From assembly GCF_003751225.1 (NCBI RefSeq), contig NZ_RJKE01000001.1:9300001-9364000 (forward strand): a stretch of 64,000 nt of DNA, in the 5' to 3' direction. Below are positions 15,348-22,375 of the stretch, one piece after another. Under the pieces are notes generated by a model. That model ran no database searches. It worked only from the letters and a program-made list of their open reading frames with translations, and was not told the DNA's origin. Origin of the DNA: Actinocorallia herbida. GTDB taxonomy: Bacteria; Actinomycetota; Actinomycetes; Streptosporangiales; Streptosporangiaceae. Both the position numbers and the translations under genes were made by a program. How positions within the stretch are numbered: the first letter of the stretch is position 1; the number at the start of each line of letters is the position of its first letter.

Positions 15348-15841
15348 CGATCCCACCAGCTGACTCGCTGACCAGGCGTGCGGAGAAGGGTTTGTCCCTC
15401 GTATTCGTTCTCGATGAGTTCCTCGGGGATCACCACGTAACCGAGACCGGTTAGTGCAGCACGGGTGGTGGCCAGGTCGGTAGCGTCCAGCACGCCTTCC
15501 TGCTGTGCTTCTTCGGTACCGAGGTAAGCCCTGGGGTTGTCAGCGCAGATCAGGGCGAGAGAGCCGAACTTGCTGACGCACACCACGATGCGGGTTCCGG
15601 CGATCGTCGCCTTGTCCGGGATGGTGATGCGGCCGTATTCGCTGGAGTCCTGTACGTCCTGCTCAGACACGCAAAGGCTCTCAAAGGCGACATTGAGGCG
15701 GGCTAGAAGGTCAGCAAACAGCCGTCCCGTCTTTCGAGGGTCGTAGCCGCGCGGCCACTCGATCCACTCAGGGTCGTCCAGTTCATGCAACAGCTTCAGA
15801 GCGTCCGCATCGTTCTCCGCCATGGCCGCATCATCGCGCAC
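15329..15841 (-). CDS. Hypothetical protein, convergent to the PP2C gene
   Basis: A 170-residue acidic protein (an internal ATG at 15823 gives 164). It opens with MRDDAAMAENDADALKLL, has a predicted beta-rich centre (GTRIVVCVSKFGSLALIC) and ends SWWDRYFGER. No signal peptide, membrane segment or catalytic motif seen. The SWWDR(F/Y)F ending recalls small hypothetical proteins in other actinomycete elements, but no function is known to me. It is transcribed from the operator cluster at 15883-15981, opposite to the transfer genes. Confidence 0.55.
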   Translation of the reverse strand: MRDDAAMAENDADALKLLHELDDPEWIEWPRGYDPRKTGRLFADLLARLNVAFESLCVSEQDVQDSSEYGRITIPDKATIAGTRIVVCVSKFGSLALICADNPRAYLGTEEAQQEGVLDATDLATTRAALTGLGYVVIPEELIENEYEGQTLLRTPGQRVSWWDRYFGER

Positions 15842-15882
15842 CGGGGGCGGAATCGCGCTGATCAGACTTCAAGGGCAGCTCT

Positions 15883-15898
15883 GTCGACCCCCCTAGAC
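15883..15898. promoter_or_regulatory. Operator copy 3: GTCGAC-CCCC-CTAGAC
   Basis: First of three sites in the divergent promoter region. An 18-bp block (15882-15899) is repeated in perfect inverted orientation at 15965-15982. Confidence 0.65.
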
Positions 15899-15927
15899 AG
15901 AAGCCGGTGCGTCGCCTACTCTGATGT

Positions 15928-15943
15928 GAGTAGCCCCCTAGAC
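15928..15943. promoter_or_regulatory. Operator copy 4: GAGTAG-CCCC-CTAGAC
   Basis: Middle site of the three, with a degenerate left half and the same spacer and right half as copy 3. Starts are 45 and 38 bp from its neighbours. Confidence 0.5.
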
Positions 15944-15965
15944 AGTCATCTTCGACGATGCGGGT

Positions 15966-15981
15966 GTCTAGGGGGGTCGAC
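15966..15981. promoter_or_regulatory. Operator copy 5: GTCTAG-GGGG-GTCGAC
   Basis: Exact inverted copy of site 3, 22 bp before the start of the transfer gene cluster at 16004. Binding at sites 3 to 5 could loop or cover both divergent promoters. Confidence 0.65.
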
Positions 15982-16003
15982 AAAGATTCTTGGGAGGTAG
16001 CAG

Positions 16004-16345
16004 GTGCGCAGCATCCCGGTTGACCTGGGGCGGTTCATCTTCGTGTGCGTGGCGCCGCCACGGCCGAAGCTGCTGAGCATGGAGACGGGGGAGGTGAAGC
16101 AGGACAAGGAGGGGAACACGGTCTTCACCGTGGGGCTGTCGGTCGCCGACAACGAGTCGGGGCGGGTGGAGCTGGTGAACGTCGCCGTCTCGGGGGACCC
16201 GGGGTTGAGCATCGGGCAGATCGTGACGCCGGTCCGGCTCGTGGGGTTCCCGTGGGAGCAGCACATCAACGGGGTTCTCAAGTGGGGGATCGCGTTCAAG
16301 GCCGACCGGATCGTTCCCGCCGGCGCGGACGTGCAGGCGGCCTGA
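16004..16345 (+). CDS. SCO3933-family element regulatory protein
   Basis: A 113-residue beta-rich protein that begins MRSIPVDLGRFIFVC, has an ETGEVKQDKEGNTVFTVGLSV segment, VRLVGFPW and ends with a KADRIVPA strand. The opening and pattern match proteins annotated as the SCO3933 family that precede the FtsK/Tra gene in AICEs. The GTG start follows GGGAGGTAGCAG. It is the first gene of the transfer operon; the next gene starts 1 base after its stop. Biochemical role unknown. Confidence 0.75.
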   Translation: MRSIPVDLGRFIFVCVAPPRPKLLSMETGEVKQDKEGNTVFTVGLSVADNESGRVELVNVAVSGDPGLSIGQIVTPVRLVGFPWEQHINGVLKWGIAFKADRIVPAGADVQAA

Positions 16346-16346
16346 G

Positions 16347-17714
16347 ATGGCGGCGGAAAACGTCCTGGTGCTCGTGGTCCTGGTCGCTGCGGCGGCCGGG
16401 GCCGCGGCCTGGCGTCGGCTGGCGCCGGGTTCGTTCTGGTTCTGCGTCGGGTTCCCGGTGCGGTGGGCCTGGGTGTTCGCGACCTGGCCGAAGGTCGCGG
16501 CGGGCTGCAAGCTGTCGCGCAAGCGAAACCGGCTTCGCTGGTCGCTGGAGGTGGTGCCGCTGGTGTCGACCTCGGCGTCGACGTCCTACACGCAGCGGCG
16601 CAAGGTTCGGACGGTGGCGGTGGACAAGGCTCCGCGGTTCGGGCTGCCTCGTCCTACCTCGCTCGGCTGGCGGGTCGGGGTGCGGCTGCACGACGGGCAG
16701 GTTCCCGCGGACTACCAGGCGGCGGCCGAACGGCTCGCGCACGCCTGGGGGGTCCACTCCGTCCGCGTCTTGCCCGACAAGCCCGGCCGCGTCGTCCTCG
16801 TCGTCAACCGGGTCGATCCGCTCACTGACGTCACGGCCTCGCCGGAGACCGGGGAGTTGCTGACGGTGCGGCCGGGGATGCTGGAGACCGGGATGCCCTG
16901 GATCATGGACTTGAAGGTCATGCCGCACTGGCTCAACGCCGGCGCGACCCAGTCCGGAAAGTCCACGCTCGTCAACGCCATCATCCGCGGTCTCGCGCCC
17001 CAACCCATCGCGCTCGTCGGCTTCGACCTCAAGGGCGGCGTGGAACTCACTCCCTACGCGCCTCGGCTGTCCGCGCTGGCGACGACGCGGGCAGGCTCGG
17101 TCCGACTCCTTGACGGCCTGGTCTCGATCCTGGAAGACCGGATGACCCTCTGTCGGACCGCCGGTGCTCGCAATGTCTGGCAGCTTCCCGAGGAGATCCG
17201 GCCCGTGCCGGTCGTGGTCCTGGTCGATGAGGTCGCGGAGCTGTTCCTCATGGCCGACAAGTCCGAGAAAGACGAAGTCGCCAAGACCGCAACCGGCCTG
17301 TTGCGAGTCGCGCAGTTGGGGCGGGCGTTCGCGGTCTACCTGATCGTGTCCGGCCAGCGCATCGGCTCTGACCTCGGGCCTGGCGTGACCGCGCTCCGTT
17401 CACAGCTGTCCGGGCGGGTCTGCCACCGGGTGAACGATCCGGAGACGGCGAACATGACCCTCGGCGACCTCGACCCCGCTGCCCTCGACGCAGCACGCGC
17501 CATCCCCGCCGAGACTCCCGGCGTCGCCATCGTCGCCGGACAGGACGGCACCTGGAGCCGCGCCCGGACGGTCCTGATCACCGAAGACGAAGCAGAACAC
17601 GCGGCCAAGACCTTCGCCCACCTGACTCCGGCCTGGTCCGACCTCATCCGCTCCCTCACCGGCCCGCGCGCCACGGTCGACGACCCGGCCGTGCACCCTC
17701 CTCGCGCCGCGTAG
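16347..17714 (+). CDS. FtsK/SpoIIIE-type conjugative DNA translocase (TraB/TraSA-like)
   Basis: A 455-residue protein. Two N-terminal hydrophobic stretches (about 5-20 and 28-45) should anchor it in the membrane. The motor domain has Walker A GATQSGKST (about 207-215), FDLKGGVEL, Walker B VVVLVDEVAELF and a sensor-like LRVAQLGRAFAVYLIVSGQR. This family pumps double-stranded element DNA between mycelial compartments, the actinomycete mode of conjugation that needs no relaxase. It is longer than pSAM2 TraSA as I recall, because of the N-terminal part. Coupled to the SCO3933-like gene. Confidence 0.88.
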   Translation: MAAENVLVLVVLVAAAAGAAAWRRLAPGSFWFCVGFPVRWAWVFATWPKVAAGCKLSRKRNRLRWSLEVVPLVSTSASTSYTQRRKVRTVAVDKAPRFGLPRPTSLGWRVGVRLHDGQVPADYQAAAERLAHAWGVHSVRVLPDKPGRVVLVVNRVDPLTDVTASPETGELLTVRPGMLETGMPWIMDLKVMPHWLNAGATQSGKSTLVNAIIRGLAPQPIALVGFDLKGGVELTPYAPRLSALATTRAGSVRLLDGLVSILEDRMTLCRTAGARNVWQLPEEIRPVPVVVLVDEVAELFLMADKSEKDEVAKTATGLLRVAQLGRAFAVYLIVSGQRIGSDLGPGVTALRSQLSGRVCHRVNDPETANMTLGDLDPAALDAARAIPAETPGVAIVAGQDGTWSRARTVLITEDEAEHAAKTFAHLTPAWSDLIRSLTGPRATVDDPAVHPPRAA

Positions 17715-17795
17715 CGCACCCGCTCTCTCCACGGTCGGCGCGACCGCCCTCGCGCCAGGTCCCTACCCGACCCATGCCACAGACCGGAGACCCCG

Positions 17796-18014
17796 ATGCC
17801 CAAGCCCGCCCGCCGCTCGAACCCCGGTCGATCGCTCGACCCGGTCACCATCACCACCGACCTCGTCAACGGGCGTCACCTCGCCCGCCGCGTCCGCTGC
17901 ACCGACACCGCGTCCTCCGACCTGTACGGGTGGGTCGCCACCTGGGCGGACGACCACACCTGCGACGCCGAGATGGTCGCGCTCCTGGCCCTCCTCGACC
18001 GGCGGGCGGCGTGA
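17796..18014 (+). CDS. Small element protein, hypothetical
   Basis: A 72-residue protein with a basic N-terminus (MPKPARRSNPGRS) and a centre with two cysteines (RVRCTDTASSDLYGWVATWADDHTC split). The ATG follows CGGAGACCCCG. Its TGA overlaps the ATG of the DUF2637 gene, so the two are coupled. Small basic proteins in this position are common in AICE transfer clusters, but no function can be assigned. Confidence 0.6.
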   Translation: MPKPARRSNPGRSLDPVTITTDLVNGRHLARRVRCTDTASSDLYGWVATWADDHTCDAEMVALLALLDRRAA

Positions 18015-18703
18015 TGGGATCGCGCGTCCTGGCTTTCGTCGCCGACTCCGGGCCCGTTCTCGTCCTGGCCGTCATCGCCGCGGCCGGCTCCTTCACCCAC
18101 ATCCGCGACACGGCAGAAGAACACGGTCAGCACGGCTGGATGGCCTGGGCCATCGCCGTCTGCATCGACCTCACCTGCGTCATGGCGGCCGGAGAACGGC
18201 AGAGGGACGCCCGGACCGGACGCGACGTCGGCCCGTTCTCGTGGCCGAACCTCGTCCTGTTCGGCGGCATCCTGCTCTCCCTCGGCGCCAACCTCGCCCA
18301 AGCCGAACCCACCGCCTGGGGGTGGATCACCGCTGGCACGCCCGCAGGGGCCTTCCTCGTCGCCGTCTCCATGCTGGAGCGGCGCGCCGGTGCCCGGCCC
18401 GTGCAGGACGAAGCGGGAGAGACCGTTCCGGCGCCGTCCTCGGCGAGTCCCGAGCAGGACGAACCGTCCTCGCGGCCCGCCCTCGACCCCGGCCCCGGCC
18501 AGACAGAAGACAGCCGGCCGTCCTCTGAACCGGATGTTCCGGCTTCCGGTCCGGCTCCTCAGCTCTTGTCCTTTGCCCGGCGCGTGGCCGACGAACACGC
18601 CTCGGCTCATGGCAAGCCCATCACCCGCGACGCGCTCCGGGCTCGGCTCGGCGTGTCCAGTCAGCTCGCCTCCGACCTCCTTCGCCTCGTCCGCACCTCC
18701 TGA
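18014..18703 (+). CDS. DUF2637/SpdB-like spread protein
   Basis: A 229-residue membrane protein. Hydrophobic segments lie at about 8-24, 38-55, 76-92 and 97-115 (VLVLAVIAAAGSFTHI, GWMAWAIAVCIDLTCVMAA, LVLFGGILLSLGANLA, WGWITAGTPAGAFLVAVS). Then come a Pro/Glu-rich linker and a C-terminal winged-HTH-like tail (PITRDALRARLGVSSQLASDLLRLVR). This matches DUF2637 proteins, often called SpdB or mobile-element transfer proteins, which assist intramycelial spread of the element. ATG 18014 overlaps the preceding stop. Confidence 0.8.
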   Translation: MGSRVLAFVADSGPVLVLAVIAAAGSFTHIRDTAEEHGQHGWMAWAIAVCIDLTCVMAAGERQRDARTGRDVGPFSWPNLVLFGGILLSLGANLAQAEPTAWGWITAGTPAGAFLVAVSMLERRAGARPVQDEAGETVPAPSSASPEQDEPSSRPALDPGPGQTEDSRPSSEPDVPASGPAPQLLSFARRVADEHASAHGKPITRDALRARLGVSSQLASDLLRLVRTS

Positions 18704-18714
18704 ACGGAATCCGC

Positions 18715-19035
18715 ATGAGCAAGCAGATCCTGTCCGCCGACCTGATGCGACGCCTCAACACCATCCGCGGCCTCCGCCAGTTCGCCGACTGGCTGGAGAA
18801 CAACCCCGCCGCCCCCATCGACGGCCACTGCTTCGACCTCCTGGTCTTCATCCACGACACCGACCACGCCACCGGACCCGCCCAAATCCGGCACCTGTCC
18901 ACCGCCCTCGGTCTGCCCGTGGAAGAGCGCACCTACGGCGGCCACCTGCTCATCACCACCCACTTCTCCGGCCTCCGCTACCAGATCTGCCACGTCCCCC
19001 AGATCACGAACTCCGCCAACCCCGACCCGGCCTGA
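18715..19035 (+). CDS. Hypothetical element protein
   Basis: A 106-residue soluble protein opening MSKQILSADLMRRLNTIRGLRQFADWLENNPAAP, with a mixed alpha/beta middle (CFDLLVFIHD, GGHLLITTHF). No motif recognised. It follows the SpdB-like gene by 11 bp and overlaps the next small gene by one base (TGATG), so it belongs to the transfer/replication operon. Confidence 0.6.
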   Translation: MSKQILSADLMRRLNTIRGLRQFADWLENNPAAPIDGHCFDLLVFIHDTDHATGPAQIRHLSTALGLPVEERTYGGHLLITTHFSGLRYQICHVPQITNSANPDPA

Positions 19036-19169
19036 TGACCACTCCGGCAGCTCCTGAGCCCTCGCCGCGGCCCTTCGGCGGCCGTGACCGCTGCTGCGAC
19101 TGCGGCGGGGCCGGACTCACCAGCGAGGGGGACACCTGCCCCCTCTGCCACGGACACGGCAACACCTGA
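19035..19169 (+). CDS. Small CxxC zinc-finger-like protein
   Basis: A 44-residue protein with two Cys pairs: CCDCGGAGL and CPLCHGHG. The C-x2-C-G-x-G spacing recalls a half DnaJ-type zinc finger. ATG 19035 overlaps the preceding TGA. Tiny CxxC proteins of this kind are frequent beside AICE replication genes; role unknown. Confidence 0.6.
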   Translation: MTTPAAPEPSPRPFGGRDRCCDCGGAGLTSEGDTCPLCHGHGNT

Positions 19170-19184
19170 TCCCCGGGAGAACCC

Positions 19185-19337
19185 ATGCTCCGCCGCGCTG
19201 GATACCTCGTCGCAGTCCTCGTCCTCCTGCTGTTCGTCCTCCGGCACCCGACCGGCGCTGCGGAAGCCGCTCTGGCCATCGGCCGCGCTCTGGCCGGCCT
19301 CGCCGATGCGGTCGCCGTCTTCACCCGCGCCCTCTAG
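19185..19337 (+). CDS. Small single-span membrane protein
   Basis: A 50-residue protein: MLRRAGYLVAVLVLLLFVL gives a clear N-terminal membrane helix with basic start, followed by an Ala-rich amphipathic helix. ATG 19185 is preceded by GGGAGAACCC, a good ribosome site. It could assist spread proteins; no family recognised. Confidence 0.55.
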   Translation: MLRRAGYLVAVLVLLLFVLRHPTGAAEAALAIGRALAGLADAVAVFTRAL

Positions 19338-19387
19338 CCCGCTCGCGCTGCTCCGTCCCTGCTGCTCGACCTGGAGGACTTCACCGC

Positions 19388-20791
19388 GTGAACCCCGCCG
19401 AACTCATCAGCCCGACCGTCTCCCAGACCCTCGCAGACCGGGCCACCCGCGCCGACTACGGACGCTGGGCGACACAGGTCAAGCACACCGGAGGATGCGC
19501 ACAGCCGGTGCACCTGCGCGGCAGGGTGACCCACCTCGACCCGGCGACCGGTGAAGTCCTCCGCCACTACTCGACCTCGACCGAACCAGACGGCGTCTTG
19601 CGGGTCGCCTGCAAGACCCGGCGGGCCTCTCGCTGCCCTGCCTGCGCTGAGGTCTACCGGGCCGACACCTATCAACTCGTCCGGGCCGGCCTCGTCGGCG
19701 GCAAGGGCGTCCCGAACGCTGTGACGGGGCATCCGGCCGCGTTCGTGACGCTGACGGCGCCGTCCTTCGGCCCCGTTCACACGACCCGGAAGACCAGGAC
19801 CGGCAAGACCTCGCCCTGCCACCCTCGGCGAAGCGGCGGCACCTGCCCACACGGCAACGCCCTGGGCTGCGGGGAACACCACCACCCTGACGACCCGCGC
19901 CTGGGCGAACCGCTCTGCCCCGACTGCTACGACTACACCGGGCACGTCCTGTTCAACGCGCTCGCGCCCGAACTGTGGCGACGCTTCACCCTCGCGCTCC
20001 GTCGACGCTTGGCCAAGACCGCGGGCCTGACGCTGACCGAGTTGAAGACCTCGGCGGTGGTGTCGTTCGCCAAGGTCGCCGAGTACCAGCGGCGCGGCCT
20101 CGTCCACTTCCACGCCGTCATCCGCCTCGACGGACCACACGGACCCACCTCCACCCCGCCCACCTGGGCGACCTTCGACGCACTGACCGATGCCGTCCAG
20201 CACGCGGCCGGGGCCGTCCGGGCGTCCTCTCCGGCTGCTGACGGGTTGGGTCCGCGGGCGTTCGCCTGGGGCCTGCAACTCGACATCCGACCGATCAACG
20301 CCTCTGGTGAGCTGACGGATCAGGCCGTGGCCGGCTACATCGCCAAGTACGCCACCAAGGCCGCCGAATGCGTCGGGACCGTCGACCGGCGTCTCTCCCC
20401 GGGAACCGACCTCGACACGCTCGACCTGCGCGCCCACCCCCGGCGGCTGATCGGCGAATGCCTCCGCCTCGGCGCGTTGCCGGGGCTGGAGGATCTGCGG
20501 CTGGCGGAGTGGGCTCACATGCTCGGCTTCCGCGGCCACTTCTCCACCAAGAGCCGCCGGTACTCGACCACCCTCGGGGCCCTGCGCGAAGCGCGCGCCG
20601 AACACCAGCGCCAGCAGTCCGAGGAAGTCACGACCGGGCGGCTGCCTCTCTTCGCAGAAGACACCGTTCTCGTCGTCCGCGACTGGCGCATGGTCGGCCG
20701 CGGCCATACCCCCGGCGAACTCCTGCTCTCGGCTGCGCTGTGCGGCCAGAAGCTTCCGGCCTTTCACCCGATCGGAAGGAACACCACTTGA
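19388..20791 (+). CDS. AICE replication initiator (RepSA-like)
   Basis: A 467-residue protein of the actinomycete element replication-initiator family. Near residue 72 it has CKTRRASRCPACAEVYRADTY split by Cys pairs, then FVTLTAPSFGPVHT, a Cys/His-rich loop (CHPRRSGGTCPHGN and CGEHHHPDD), VVSFAKVAEYQRRGLVHFHAV with the HFHA metal/HUH-like signature, and AGYIAKYATKAAE. The HFHAV motif and the later KYATK tyrosine fit rolling-circle-type initiation. GTG 19388. The last 4 bases overlap the excisionase start (TTGA), coupling the two. Confidence 0.85.
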   Translation: MNPAELISPTVSQTLADRATRADYGRWATQVKHTGGCAQPVHLRGRVTHLDPATGEVLRHYSTSTEPDGVLRVACKTRRASRCPACAEVYRADTYQLVRAGLVGGKGVPNAVTGHPAAFVTLTAPSFGPVHTTRKTRTGKTSPCHPRRSGGTCPHGNALGCGEHHHPDDPRLGEPLCPDCYDYTGHVLFNALAPELWRRFTLALRRRLAKTAGLTLTELKTSAVVSFAKVAEYQRRGLVHFHAVIRLDGPHGPTSTPPTWATFDALTDAVQHAAGAVRASSPAADGLGPRAFAWGLQLDIRPINASGELTDQAVAGYIAKYATKAAECVGTVDRRLSPGTDLDTLDLRAHPRRLIGECLRLGALPGLEDLRLAEWAHMLGFRGHFSTKSRRYSTTLGALREARAEHQRQQSEEVTTGRLPLFAEDTVLVVRDWRMVGRGHTPGELLLSAALCGQKLPAFHPIGRNTT

Positions 20792-20976
20792 ACGGACCCG
20801 AGCAGGCTCTCTACCGAGTCTCTGACGTCATTGCGCGGCTTCGGCTGAGCCGGACCGTCGTCTACGAACTTCTTCGCTCCGGGCGGCTGCGCTCGGTCAA
20901 GGAAGGGCGTACCCGCCTGATCCCCGCATCGGCCCTGCGCGAGTACGTCGCGCTCCTTGAAAGGGAAGCCGCCTGA
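20788..20976 (+). CDS. xis: Excisionase (helix-turn-helix, MerR/AlpA-like)
   Basis: A 62-residue DNA-binding protein: YRVSDVIARLRLSRTVVYELL (helix-turn-helix), then RSGRLRSVKEGRTRLIPASALREY, the wing seen in small excisionases. It starts at TTG 20788, overlapping the Rep stop, with GGAAGGA (20773-20779) 8 bases upstream. Its TGA overlaps the integrase ATG. It should bend att DNA and steer the integrase to excision. Confidence 0.85.
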   Translation: MNGPEQALYRVSDVIARLRLSRTVVYELLRSGRLRSVKEGRTRLIPASALREYVALLEREAA

Positions 20977-22139
20977 TGACCAAACGACGCGCACGCGGAG
21001 ACGGCGGGCTGCACTGGGATGAATCCCGGCAGCGTTGGATCGCCAGTGTGACCGTGGGCTACACCCCCGCGGGCAGGCGCATTGTCCGGAAGGGCGCCGG
21101 CCGGACGAAGACCGAGGCGAAGGAGAAGCTGAAGGAGGTGCTTCGGGACCACGAAGACGGGCTGGCCATCGCGCCGACGAACTACACGGTCAAGAACGCC
21201 GTGGAGGACTGGCTTCGGTTCGGGCTCGCGGACAAGGCGGCGAAGACCGTCGAGACCTGCACGATTCATGCGAAGACGTACATCATTCCCGACCTCGGGG
21301 CGCGCAAGCTCCGGGAGCTGTCGGCCGAGGACGTCGAACGGTGGTTGGAGGTCAAGGCGAAGACGCTGAGCACCAGGACGTTGCAGGCGCTGCACTCGGT
21401 GCTGAACCGGTCGGTGCGGCGGGCCATGGCTCGGGACAAGGTGAAGCGGAACGTGGTGGAGCTGTGCGCGGTCCCTCAGGGGACGGCGGGGCGGCCGTCG
21501 CGGTCGCTGAACTTCGCTCAGGCCGTCGCGCTCCTCGCCAAGTCCGAGGAACACCGGATGCACCCGTACATCGCGGTCTCGCTGCTGACCGGGGCGCGGA
21601 CCGAGGAACTGCGGGATCTGCGCTGGGAGCACGTCGACCTGAAGGGGAAGCCGGCCAAGGGAGACGTGCCAGAAGTCCCGCCGCACATCGCCGTGTGGCG
21701 GTCGGTGCGGGCCGGTGGGGACACGAAGACCAGGAAGTCCCGGCGGACGCTGGCGCTTCCGGCTCGGGCCATTGACGCCCTGAAGACCCAGCGGGCACAG
21801 CAGAGGAGGGAGAAGGCCGCTGCGGGGGAGGGCTGGAAGGAACACGGCCTCGTCTTCGCTTCCAAGGTCGGCACGCCGCTCGACGCCTCGCACGTTCGGC
21901 GGGACTTCCGGAACGCGATCCGCGGGGCCGAAGGGATCTACGCGGACTCCTGGACGCCGCGGGAGCTGCGGCACAGCTTCGTGTCGCTGCTGTCGGATGG
22001 CGGGCTGTCGATTGATGAGATCGCGAAGCTGGTTGGGCACAGCAGTACGGCGGTCACGGAGACGGTGTACCGGCATCAGATTCGGCCGGTGATCCAGACG
22101 GGGGCGACGGCCATGGATCGGATCTTCAAGGGGGAGTGA
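20976..22139 (+). CDS. int: Tyrosine-recombinase integrase
   Basis: A 387-residue site-specific recombinase. It has an N-terminal arm-binding-type domain (GDGGLHWDESRQRWIASVTVG), a SAM-like core-binding domain, and a catalytic domain with R in LLTGARTEELRDLRW, K in the beta-hairpin region, TPRELRHSF (first His of HxxR is Arg here), GHSSTAVTETVYRHQ with the nucleophilic Tyr. The Arg for His change occurs in some active relatives, so activity is still likely. It ends 62 bp from the attR core, as expected for an integrase next to its att site. Confidence 0.93.
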   Translation: MTKRRARGDGGLHWDESRQRWIASVTVGYTPAGRRIVRKGAGRTKTEAKEKLKEVLRDHEDGLAIAPTNYTVKNAVEDWLRFGLADKAAKTVETCTIHAKTYIIPDLGARKLRELSAEDVERWLEVKAKTLSTRTLQALHSVLNRSVRRAMARDKVKRNVVELCAVPQGTAGRPSRSLNFAQAVALLAKSEEHRMHPYIAVSLLTGARTEELRDLRWEHVDLKGKPAKGDVPEVPPHIAVWRSVRAGGDTKTRKSRRTLALPARAIDALKTQRAQQRREKAAAGEGWKEHGLVFASKVGTPLDASHVRRDFRNAIRGAEGIYADSWTPRELRHSFVSLLSDGGLSIDEIAKLVGHSSTAVTETVYRHQIRPVIQTGATAMDRIFKGE

Positions 22140-22147
22140 CGGGCTTA

Positions 22148-22167
22148 GTCACCCAGTTAGACACTCA
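22148..22167 (+). promoter_or_regulatory. Candidate right arm-type integrase sites
   Basis: GTCACCCA (22148-22155) and GACACTCA (22160-22167), starts 12 bp apart, mirror the left-arm pair at 6804 and 6816. They lie between the integrase stop and the core repeat. Confidence 0.5.
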
Positions 22168-22199
22168 GGGCCGTGATCGATTTCTCGATCACGGCCCTG
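22166..22199 (-). terminator. Element-borne terminator of tRNA-Pro
   Basis: A perfect 15-bp stem, CAGGGCCGTGATCGA, with TTTC loop, just beyond the tRNA 3' end on the minus strand. It is nearly the same sequence as the stranded chromosomal terminator at 6623-6657, so the element restores both tRNA and terminator. Confidence 0.75.
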
Positions 22200-22201
22200 G
22201 A

Positions 22202-22253
22202 CTGGTCGGGGTGGCGGGATTTGAACCCACGGCCTCTTCGTCCCGAACGAAGC
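22202..22253. repeat. attR: 52-bp direct repeat within tRNA-Pro
   Basis: Identical to 6661-6712. It covers the tRNA 3' end through the anticodon arm. The rest of the intact tRNA continues into chromosomal DNA on the right. Confidence 0.92.
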
Positions 22254-22279
22254 GCGCTGCCAAGCTGCGCTACACCCCG
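22203..22279 (-). tRNA. tRNA-Pro, anticodon CGG
   Basis: A 77-nt cloverleaf on the minus strand. The acceptor pair is CGGGGTG/CACCCCG with discriminator A and encoded CCA (22203-22205). The D arm is GCGCAGCTTGGCAGCGC, the anticodon stem-loop CTTCG-TTCGGGA-CGAAG (anticodon at 22243-22245) and the T arm GTGGG-TTCAAAT-CCCGC. It reads CCG codons. Its 3' two-thirds is supplied by the integrated element. Confidence 0.95.
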
Positions 22280-22375
22280 GTGCCGGTAACCTTGCGGTTT
22301 TTGGCGCCTCGGAGAGTCTACAGGATGTTGGGGGGTGGACGGGAATCGGATATCGGGAGGGTGGGGGTTCGGGGG

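Larger units (their letters stand above)
6661..22253. mobile_element. Actinomycete integrative and conjugative element (AICE) in tRNA-Pro(CGG), about 15.5 kb
   Basis: Bounded by 52-bp perfect direct repeats at 6661 and 22202. The end next to the intact tRNA carries integrase, excisionase and replication initiator in overlapping order, as in pSAM2-type elements. An FtsK/TraB translocase, a DUF2637/SpdB-like spread protein and an SCO3933-like protein complete the core. The left 5.5 kb is minus-strand cargo of lower GC: a 2OG-oxygenase-like gene, two HEPN-like genes and a protein kinase. All core genes look intact, so the element may still excise and transfer. Confidence 0.92.
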
